Assembly: GCA_023442945.1 (NCBI GenBank)
Contig: JAEZWW010000042.1
Coordinates: forward strand, 1 to 64,000
Source of the DNA: Pseudomonadota bacterium
GTDB taxonomy: Bacteria > Pseudomonadota > Gammaproteobacteria > Burkholderiales > Burkholderiaceae_C
DNA: 64,000 bases
Reading direction: 5' to 3'
In this document: piece by piece, positions 58,143-64,000 of the stretch
Numbering within the stretch: position 1 is the first letter of the stretch
How the letters are laid out: every line of letters starts with the position of its first letter
The notes under the pieces: model-generated
Database searches by the model: none
The model's input: the letters and a program-made list of their open reading frames with translations, nothing else
What the model was told of the DNA's origin: nothing
Program-made: the position numbers and the translations under genes

Positions 58143-58163
58143 TTGTTATGGGGTTGTTATGGG
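58143..58163 (-). promoter_or_regulatory. Direct repeats upstream of the response regulator
   Basis: Plus strand TTGTTATGGG twice (58143-58152 and 58154-58163), period 11 bp, about one helical turn, 32 bases ahead of the regulator's start. Such spacing suits tandem binding of a LuxR-type regulator, possibly autoregulation. Confidence 0.5.
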
Positions 58164-58233
58164 ACGGCGATGCACCATTATGTACCGCCGACCCGATACC
58201 CCCAGGAGTCGATTGAGAAAAAGAACCACGGAG

Positions 58234-59553
58234 TTACCCTGCGTGGTGCAATACCAACCGTGTCAGCGCATCGTCAATTTCGGCCTGGCTGGAAACATCG
58301 GTCGGTACAAGCCGTCCGGACAGCCCCTCCAGCGCGCCAGCGCCTTCGGTCTGCAGGCGCTTGACGGCCTCACCGGCTTCGCGCGGCGAGTCAAACCCTT
58401 CGCTTTGGAGCAGAACGCGCCCTTGTGGGTCGGTCAGTTTGAAATAGAAACGGCCGTCGGCTTCACGGTACTGCTTGAAGCTGGCCAAATCTGACTTGGG
58501 TTTTTTGGGCGAGTTGTCAGCCGATAGCGCGCCCACACCCAGCGGACGCAACCCGACGGCCTGACGCAGCGTCTGCACCTTGGGCGTGGCGATGGCGCGC
58601 GCCTTGGCCGCACCGCGCCGCAAGATGGCCTCGACCTCTTCAGGATGGGCGATCAGGTGCGCATAGCGCTCGCGCATCGGCCCGATTTCTTGGTCGATGC
58701 GCTCGAACAGCGCCTGCTTGGCGTCGCCCCAGGCGATGCCGTCGGCAAAGGCGCGCGCGAAAGCGGCGGTCTCCTCGTCGGTTGCGAATGCCCGGTAGAT
58801 CTGGAACAGGGCAGAGCCTTCCGTGTCCTTGGGCTCGCCCGGCGCGCGCGAGTCGGTCACGATCGATAGGATCTGCTTGCGCATCTGCGCCTGCGGGCCA
58901 AAGAGCGCGATCGTATTGTCGTAGCTCTTGCTCATCTTGCGTCCGTCCAGCCCGGGCAGCAGGGCGACGTTGTCGTCGATCAGGACCTCGGGCAGCGTCA
59001 GGTGCTCGCCATAGAGGTGGTTGAAGCTGGACGCCATGTCGCGCGCCATCTCCAAGTGCTGGACCTGGTCACGCCCCACCGGAACCTGGTGCGCGTCGAA
59101 CATCAGGATGTCGGCCGCCATCAGCACCGGGTACATGAACAGACCCGCGGTGACGTCGTGGTCGGGCTCGTTACCCGCGGCGGCGTTTTTGTCCAGCATT
59201 GCCTTGTAGGCGTGGGCGCGGTTCAGCAGGCCTTTGCCGGTCACGCAGGTCAGGAACCAGCTCAATTCCGGGATTTCCGGGATGTCGGACTGGCGGTAGA
59301 ACACCACATGCTCCGGGTCCAGGCCAGCGGCCAGCCAGCTGGCGGCGATCTCCAGCGTGCTGCGCTGGATGCGGGCCGGGTCGTCGCACTTGATCAGCGC
59401 ATGGTAGTCGGCCAGGAAATAAAAGCTCTGCACGCCGGGGTTGCGACTGGCGCGCACCGAGGCTCGAATCGAGCCGACGTAGTTGCCCAGGTGCGGCGTG
59501 CCCGTGGTCGTGATGCCCGTCAGGACACGGTGGGGTGCGGAAGCAGAAGACAT
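58234..59553 (-). CDS. trpS: Tryptophanyl-tRNA synthetase with C-terminal DUF1508-like domain
   Basis: Class I synthetase charging tRNA-Trp. Core of about 345 residues with HIGH-type HLGN (21-24), KMSKS (206-210) and the substrate segment DLLNRAHAYKAM-like GLLNRAHAYKAML. Total 439 residues, roughly 100 longer than the E. coli enzyme. The extension (355-439) contains FKQYREADGRFYFKLTDPQGRVLLQSEGFDSPREAGEAVKRLQTEG, which resembles a DUF1508/YegP-type repeat domain. Its role is unknown. The start ATG 59553 has normal family sequence; the open frame upstream overlaps the M50 protease gene. The gene follows that protease on the same strand, 26 bases away. Confidence 0.93.
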   Translation of the reverse strand: MSSASAPHRVLTGITTTGTPHLGNYVGSIRASVRASRNPGVQSFYFLADYHALIKCDDPARIQRSTLEIAASWLAAGLDPEHVVFYRQSDIPEIPELSWFLTCVTGKGLLNRAHAYKAMLDKNAAAGNEPDHDVTAGLFMYPVLMAADILMFDAHQVPVGRDQVQHLEMARDMASSFNHLYGEHLTLPEVLIDDNVALLPGLDGRKMSKSYDNTIALFGPQAQMRKQILSIVTDSRAPGEPKDTEGSALFQIYRAFATDEETAAFARAFADGIAWGDAKQALFERIDQEIGPMRERYAHLIAHPEEVEAILRRGAAKARAIATPKVQTLRQAVGLRPLGVGALSADNSPKKPKSDLASFKQYREADGRFYFKLTDPQGRVLLQSEGFDSPREAGEAVKRLQTEGAGALEGLSGRLVPTDVSSQAEIDDALTRLVLHHAG

Positions 59554-59579
59554 GGGTAGCGAAGAAAAGGGAACGTGGT

Positions 59580-60248
59580 TCAGCGGAGCAGGGCCGCCAG
59601 TGGCGAGAGGATCAGGTCGATGAAGCCAAAGGTCAGCCCCATGAGCGGGCGCATCCACCAGTTGCTGATGATCCCGGCCACCAGGAGGCCCATGACGATG
59701 AAGAAGCCCCAGGGTTCGATGCGCCCATAAGCCATGGCGGCCTTGGGCGGCAGCAGACCGGCCACGACGCGCCCGCCGTCCAATGGCGGCAGAGGGAAGA
59801 GGTTGAACACCATCATGATCACGTTGACCAGCACACCCGCCTGGCACATGGCGAGGAAGAAACGTTCTTCGACCCCCATGCCGCGCAGCAGATAGAGCAC
59901 GATACCCCACAGAACCGCTTGCAGCAGGTTCGAAAGCGGACCGGCCAGCGCCACCAGAATGCTGTCGCGGCGCGGGTTCTTCAGGCGCCCGAAGTTCACA
60001 GGCACCGGCTTGGCATACCCGAACAGAAAGGCGCCAGAAGTCACCAGGTACATCACCAGCGGGATGACGATGGTGCCGATCGGGTCGATGTGTTTGAGGG
60101 GGTTGAGCGTCACCCGCCCCAAGGCGGCGGCGGTGTTGTCACCGTAATGGCGAGCGACGTAGCCGTGGGCCGCCTCGTGCACGGTGATGGCAAACAGCAC
60201 CGGCAGGGCGTAGATGGCAATGGTCTGGATGATGTTGGCGAAGTCCAC
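59580..60248 (-). CDS. Site-2 protease-type (M50) membrane metallopeptidase
   Basis: A 222-residue intramembrane zinc metalloprotease of the M50 family (SREBP site-2 protease type, small form). HExxH motif HEAAH (24-28) in the first helix and the third metal-site motif PLDGG (in LPPLDGGRVVAG). Four to five membrane helices. Substrate unknown; may cleave transmembrane anti-sigma factors. Located between trpS and the TsaC-like gene, all on the minus strand, so part of a possible minus-strand run from the amidase to trpS. Confidence 0.88.
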   Translation of the reverse strand: MDFANIIQTIAIYALPVLFAITVHEAAHGYVARHYGDNTAAALGRVTLNPLKHIDPIGTIVIPLVMYLVTSGAFLFGYAKPVPVNFGRLKNPRRDSILVALAGPLSNLLQAVLWGIVLYLLRGMGVEERFFLAMCQAGVLVNVIMMVFNLFPLPPLDGGRVVAGLLPPKAAMAYGRIEPWGFFIVMGLLVAGIISNWWMRPLMGLTFGFIDLILSPLAALLR

Positions 60249-60294
60249 CGCCCGATTGTCTCAGACCGACGCGGCGCACCGCGCTGCCGTGCCG

Positions 60295-60918
60295 TCAAAG
60301 CCCCAGGTCGGCCGGATCGCCGCGCCCCCGGCGCAGCACTTCGGGCGGGGAGGTGGTCAGGTCGATCACCGTGGTCGGCTCCAATGGACAGGCGCCGGCC
60401 TCAATCACGCCCGCCACCTGCTTTTCGAGCTGGTCGCGGATGGCTTCGGGGTCGTTCAGCGGATCCGTCTCGCCCGGCAGGATGAGGGTGGTGGCCAGCA
60501 GCGGGCCGCCATGCAGCTCCAGCAAATCCAACAGGACCTTGTTTTCCGGCACGCGCAGGCCGATGGTCTTGCGCTGCGGGTGGCTGACGCGGCGCGGCAC
60601 TTCCTTGCTCGCTTCCAGGATGAAGGTAAAAGGCCCCGGCGTGCCCAGCTTCATCAATCGGAATTGCGCGTTGTCGACGCGGGCGTAGCTGGACAGCTCG
60701 CTCAAATCCCTGCAGACCAGGGACAGCAACTGTTTGTCGTCCAGGCCGCGGATGCGGCGCACGGCGTCGACGGCGTTCTTGTCGTCCAGATGGCAGACCA
60801 GCGCATAGCTGGAGTCGGTCGGCACGGCCAACACACCGCCTTGTTCAAGCAGCGCGACCGCCTGTTTAAGCAAGCGAGGTTGCGGGTTGTCGGGGTGGAC
60901 ACTGAAGTACTGGGCCAT
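60295..60918 (-). CDS. TsaC/YciO-type L-threonylcarbamoyladenylate synthase
   Basis: A 207-residue Sua5/YrdC/YciO-fold protein. The KxR/SxN RNA-nucleotide binding features include TDSSYALVCHLDD, RRIRGLDDKQLLSLVC and PGPFTFILEA. The family makes threonylcarbamoyl-AMP for t6A modification of tRNA; this form resembles YciO (HPDNPQPRLLKQAVALLEQGGVLAVPTDSSYAL), whose role is less clear than TsaC. Start ATG 60918. Confidence 0.85.
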   Translation of the reverse strand: MAQYFSVHPDNPQPRLLKQAVALLEQGGVLAVPTDSSYALVCHLDDKNAVDAVRRIRGLDDKQLLSLVCRDLSELSSYARVDNAQFRLMKLGTPGPFTFILEASKEVPRRVSHPQRKTIGLRVPENKVLLDLLELHGGPLLATTLILPGETDPLNDPEAIRDQLEKQVAGVIEAGACPLEPTTVIDLTTSPPEVLRRGRGDPADLGL

Positions 60919-60953
60919 GGCGCTATTGTGCGCTCCGCCTGGGGGGGAACGCC

Positions 60954-61901
60954 TCAGGGCTCGATCGGTTCGATCGGGATGCGGCGCTCGCGCACGGTCA
61001 GCCACGCGCCGGCGGCGCCACACACGGCGATCAACGCGATGCCGAACAGCGACGCCGTGTCCGGCACCTGATTGAACACCCACCAGCCGCCCAGCATGGC
61101 AAAGCCGATCTGCGCATACAGGTAGGGCGTGAGCGTGGACGCGGGCGCGCGCCGGTACGCCAGGATCAGCAAAAAGTGTCCCACGGTGGCGGCCACGCCC
61201 ATCAGGCACAGCACCGCCCAGCTGCTCCAGGACGGCAGCGCCTGCCAGACCCAGGGCAGCGCCAGCGACGTGGCCAGCGTGCCGACCCAGCCGGTGTAGA
61301 AGTGCATGGTCAAAGGGTTTTCGGTGCGCACCAGGTGGCTGGTCAGGATCTGGAAGGCCGCGTTGGTGCCCACCAGGCCCAGCGGCAACAGCATGGCCCA
61401 GCCGAAGGCGTCGCCGCCCGGGCGCAGGATCAGCAAGGTGCCGACAAAGCCGCCGGCCACCAGCGCCCAGCGCAGGGGTGAGACGTGCTCTTTCAACACC
61501 GTCGCCGCCAGCACGGTGATGGCCAGGGGCGTCACCATCACCACCGCCGTGAATTCGGCCATCGGCATGTAGCGCAGACTCAGGAAGGCGAAGCTGGTGC
61601 TGCCCAGCAGCAGCCCACCGCGCAGCAGCTGGTAGCCCGGGTGCTGCGTGCGCAAGACGCTGCGCCCGTGCAAAGGCAGCAGCACCGCCGTGGTCACCAG
61701 GGCCTGAAAGCAGTAGCGAAACCACACGCCCATCAGCACCGGCACCGTGGCCACCGCGACCTTGGTGGCCGTGTCCAGCGTGGCGAAGCAGGCGACGGCC
61801 AGAATGGCCAGGGCGACACCGGCCAGCGTGCGTTCGGCCAGCGGGTCGCGTTGGGGCGCGGGCGGCTCGGCGCCTTCGTCAGGTGGGGCCGGCGCGCTCA
61901 C
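60954..61901 (-). CDS. EamA/DMT family transporter
   Basis: A 315-residue drug/metabolite transporter with ten helices in two EamA halves (AILAVACFATLDTATKVAV..., LVGTNAAFQILTSHLVRTENPL...). Substrate unknown; relatives export amino acids or other metabolites. Start GTG 61901, overlapping the TGA of the upstream PHP gene by GTGA, so translation is coupled. The N-terminal 25 residues are Pro/Glu-rich. Confidence 0.85.
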   Translation of the reverse strand: MSAPAPPDEGAEPPAPQRDPLAERTLAGVALAILAVACFATLDTATKVAVATVPVLMGVWFRYCFQALVTTAVLLPLHGRSVLRTQHPGYQLLRGGLLLGSTSFAFLSLRYMPMAEFTAVVMVTPLAITVLAATVLKEHVSPLRWALVAGGFVGTLLILRPGGDAFGWAMLLPLGLVGTNAAFQILTSHLVRTENPLTMHFYTGWVGTLATSLALPWVWQALPSWSSWAVLCLMGVAATVGHFLLILAYRRAPASTLTPYLYAQIGFAMLGGWWVFNQVPDTASLFGIALIAVCGAAGAWLTVRERRIPIEPIEP

Positions 61902-62746
61902 TTCACGCGGTCGGCCAGGGCCGACCACACGGTCGGCAGGTGATCGGGCAGCGGCGGCAGCGTGCCCAGGTCGGTGTAGCTTTCCTCGGGGCTGTGGAAG
62001 TCGCTGCCGCGCGAGCACAGCAGGCCAAATTCCTGCGCGGTTTCAGCGTACTTCACCGCTTCTGCCGCGCTGTGGCTGCCGGTGACGACTTCAACACCGC
62101 GGCCACCGTGCTCCTTGAACTCGGAAAACAGCGCATATTCCTCGTTCGGCGTGAAGCGGTAGCGCGCCGGATGCGCGATCACCGCGATGCCACCGGCTTG
62201 CTGGACCCAGTTCACCGCGTCGCCCAGCTTGGCCCATTGGTGCGGCACGAAGCCGGGCTTGCCTTCGGTCAGGTAGCGGCGGAACACCTCTTGCGTGTCG
62301 CGGCACACGCCGCTGTCGACGAGGAAGCGCGCAAAGTGCGTGCGCGAAATCAGCCGCGGGTTGCCAACGTAGCGCAAGGCGCCTTCATACGCGTCCTCGA
62401 TGCCGACTTTGGCCAGTTGCTCGCCCATGGCGCGGGCACGCGGGCCGCGGCCGTCGCGCGTGTCAGCCAGGCCTTGGACGATGCGCGGGTCCTCGGGGTC
62501 AAAACCCAGGCCGACGATGTGCACCGTGGTGTCGATGAAGGTGACGGAGATTTCCACGCCTGTCAGGTAGCCCATGCCCTGTGACTGTGCAGCGGCCTGG
62601 GCGCGCTGCTGGCCGCCCAGCTCGTCGTGGTCGGTCAGCGACCACAGGTCCACGCCGTTGGCGCGGGCGCGCTCGGCAAGCGCTTCGGGGGTGAGGGTGC
62701 CGTCGGAGACGACGGAGTGGCAGTGCAGATCGGCGTTGGCGGGCAT
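61898..62746 (-). CDS. PHP-domain phosphoesterase (RNase AM/YciV type)
   Basis: A 282-residue PHP-domain metal phosphoesterase. N-terminal DLHCHSVVSDGTLTPE with metal ligands H8, H10 and D15; ITDHDELGGQ-like LTDHDELGG; GVEISVTF; and the C-terminal GSDFHSPEE with metal-binding Asp/His. YciV-type members hydrolyse 3',5'-nucleoside bisphosphates and trim rRNA precursors (RNase AM). Stop overlaps the transporter's start. An ORF extends upstream into the amidase in another frame; the ATG at 62746 fits the family. Confidence 0.88.
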   Translation of the reverse strand: MPANADLHCHSVVSDGTLTPEALAERARANGVDLWSLTDHDELGGQQRAQAAAQSQGMGYLTGVEISVTFIDTTVHIVGLGFDPEDPRIVQGLADTRDGRGPRARAMGEQLAKVGIEDAYEGALRYVGNPRLISRTHFARFLVDSGVCRDTQEVFRRYLTEGKPGFVPHQWAKLGDAVNWVQQAGGIAVIAHPARYRFTPNEEYALFSEFKEHGGRGVEVVTGSHSAAEAVKYAETAQEFGLLCSRGSDFHSPEESYTDLGTLPPLPDHLPTVWSALADRVK

Positions 62747-62792
62747 CACAGCGACGATTCTACGGAGCGCACCGGCGCGCGCCCGGCGCGCT

Positions 62793-64000
62793 TCACTCGG
62801 CCGGCGGCTCGGGCCACGGGCGCTGCGGTGCGCGCAGGCCTTCAAAGGCGCGCGCCATCTGCAGCACGCCCAGGTCGTCAAAGCGCTGGCCGGCGATCTG
62901 CAGGCCGATCGGCAGGCCGTCGTCGTCGTACCCGGCGTTGACCGAGATGGCGGGTTGCTCGCCCATGTTGAAGGGCACGGTGAAGCCGATGTGTTCCAGC
63001 CCACGCAGCGGGTCGTTGGTGGGCGACGCCCAGTCGAAGGGCGCGGGCGGGCAGGGCGCGGTGGGCGACAACACGTAGTCCAGCCCTTGCATGGCCTGGT
63101 TGGCGGCGACGCGCGTGGCGTGCGTTTGCGCGTAGGCCTGGAACACTTCGGTGCCACTCATCGCGTCAGCGCTTTCGGCCCAGGTGCGGATGACGGGCAG
63201 CACGCTGTCGCGCGCGTTCTCGGTCAGCGCGCGCATGTCGACCAGCGAGCGCATGCGCCAGAAGCGGTCCAGCCCGGCCAGCATGGCGGTCGTCATGAAC
63301 GGGGCGAGCGGCGTGACGATGGCGCCTTCGGCTTCGAAGCGCTGTGCAGCATCTTCGATGGCCGCGCGGATTGCGGGCGTCACGGGCAGGCCGCAGCCCG
63401 CGTCCAGCAGCAAGCCGATGCGCAGGCCGCGCAAAGACTTGGGCTTCTTCCAGACCGCGGCCCAGTCGATGCGCTGGGGCGGCAGGTTCATGCTGTCGCG
63501 CGCGTCGGTGCCGCTCAGCACCTGCATCAGCAGGGCGGCGTCGGCCACGTCGCGCGTCATGGGGCCGGCCGCGCGGCCCATGAAGGGCGGATCGATCGGC
63601 ACACGGCCCAGGCTGGGCTTGAGGCCGACGATGCCGCACCAGCCCGCCGGCAGACGGATCGAGCCGCCGATGTCGGTGCCGATGTGCAGCGGCCCGTAGC
63701 CCGCGGCGCAAGCCGCGCCCGCGCCGGCGCTGGAGCCGCCCGGCGTGCGGGACACATCCCACGGGTTGCGCGTGATGCGGTGAAAGGTCGACAGGCCGGA
63801 CGACAACATGCCGTAGTCCGGCATGGTGGTCTTGCTGATCAGCACGGCGCCGGCTTCGTGCACGCGGGCGGCCGGCGGCGCGTCGGCCGCGGCCGGCACC
63901 AGCGGCGTGGCGCGCGTGCCCAGCGGCACCGGGTCGCCTTGCGTGGCGATGTTGTCCTTGATGGTGATCGGCACTCCGTCCAGCGCGCCTATCGGCCGGC
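62793..64000 (-). CDS. Amidase signature family enzyme, 5' end outside the window
   Basis: Amidase signature (AS) family hydrolase entering from the right edge; the frame is open through 64000 and reads ...ALDGVPITIKDN, so the start is beyond the window. Catalytic triad features: Lys in ITIKDN, cis-Ser in TPGGSSAGAG, and nucleophile Ser in IGTDIGGSIRLPAG. Over 400 residues present, ending PWPEPPAE. It hydrolyses an amide (aryl-acylamide, indole-acetamide or similar); substrate unknown. Last CDS of the minus-strand cluster from the right edge. Confidence 0.9.
   Translation of the reverse strand, partial: RPIGALDGVPITIKDNIATQGDPVPLGTRATPLVPAAADAPPAARVHEAGAVLISKTTMPDYGMLSSGLSTFHRITRNPWDVSRTPGGSSAGAGAACAAGYGPLHIGTDIGGSIRLPAGWCGIVGLKPSLGRVPIDPPFMGRAAGPMTRDVADAALLMQVLSGTDARDSMNLPPQRIDWAAVWKKPKSLRGLRIGLLLDAGCGLPVTPAIRAAIEDAAQRFEAEGAIVTPLAPFMTTAMLAGLDRFWRMRSLVDMRALTENARDSVLPVIRTWAESADAMSGTEVFQAYAQTHATRVAANQAMQGLDYVLSPTAPCPPAPFDWASPTNDPLRGLEHIGFTVPFNMGEQPAISVNAGYDDDGLPIGLQIAGQRFDDLGVLQMARAFEGLRAPQRPWPEPPAE

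Noticed and set aside
1..64000. tRNA, rRNA, CRISPR arrays, IS elements, prophage genes
   Set aside because: No cloverleaf-like sequence, no evenly spaced direct repeats with spacers, no transposase, integrase or phage structural protein was recognised.

Overview
The window is about 94% one high-GC betaproteobacterial chromosome segment, most like Comamonadaceae (Burkholderiales). Evidence: gene families and neighbourhoods (glnA-ntrB-ntrC, pcaIJF with an IclR regulator, mobR/mobA, aroC, metY), heavy G/C third-position use, and a short dispersed repeat recurring from about 5.2 kb to 56.1 kb. The first ~4 kb differ: a truncated PAS-GGDEF-EAL protein, msrB, a CoxE-type VWA protein and the 3' part of a moxR gene read like an alphaproteobacterium (Hyphomicrobiales-like) and carry none of the repeats. 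The change falls inside moxR, in its most conserved part (about 3.9-4.2 kb), so an assembly chimera or a homologous-recombination junction is likely. No tRNA, rRNA, CRISPR array, insertion sequence or prophage was seen.

Layout. 0-4.4 kb: signalling protein, msrB, VWA/MoxR pair. 4.4-9.6 kb: dihaem cytochrome c, DUF1841, and the beta-ketoadipate end steps pcaI-pcaJ-pcaF divergent from an IclR regulator, with a three-half-site operator between them. 9.6-22.9 kb: mixed housekeeping and membrane genes (TRIC channel, RutE-like reductase, TauE, lone ParA, hydrolase, beta-propeller plus polysaccharide deacetylase, desaturase/hydroxylase, GNAT, bestrophin, MATE, EI24, an IPTL-CTERM surface protein). 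23-29 kb: a CinA-type protein, then glnA with sigma54/NtrC control, a DUF4124 protein, ntrB and ntrC. 29-37.7 kb: MFS, rmuC, a frameshifted MmeI-like type IIL restriction-modification gene, a 2-hydroxyacid dehydrogenase, dinB. 37.8-42.3 kb: an aromatic-acid type operon (FAD monooxygenase, DUF2783, VOC protein, fumarylacetoacetase) divergent from a MarR regulator. 42.4-44.7 kb: rhlE with a ~400-nt leader. 44.7-48.8 kb: FAD-linked dehydrogenase and a mobR/mobA pair (3-hydroxybenzoate to protocatechuate). 48.8-64 kb: membrane proteins, a DUF4303-HEAT protein, metY, CBS protein, aroC, a histidine kinase/response regulator pair, trpS with a C-terminal DUF1508-like domain, an M50 protease, a TsaC-like protein, EamA transporter, PHP phosphoesterase and a truncated amidase.

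The most unusual feature is the repeat: about 20 copies of a ~60-70 bp element. Its signature is a mini-hairpin (GCTAT, exactly 7 variable bases, ATAGC) next to a TGCGCAGGTGG core. Most copies lie between genes, often touching stop codons. Several lie inside reading frames: one encodes the whole signal peptide of the polysaccharide deacetylase, and four encode a shared Ala-Gln-x-Ala-Ile/Thr peptide in unrelated proteins.

Metabolically the segment points to a soil or water degrader of aromatic acids. MobA would yield protocatechuate, PcaIJF finishes the beta-ketoadipate route, and the FAD monooxygenase/VOC/FahA operon would handle a gentisate- or homogentisate-type ring. These assignments rest on family recognition and operon context; no database search was possible.
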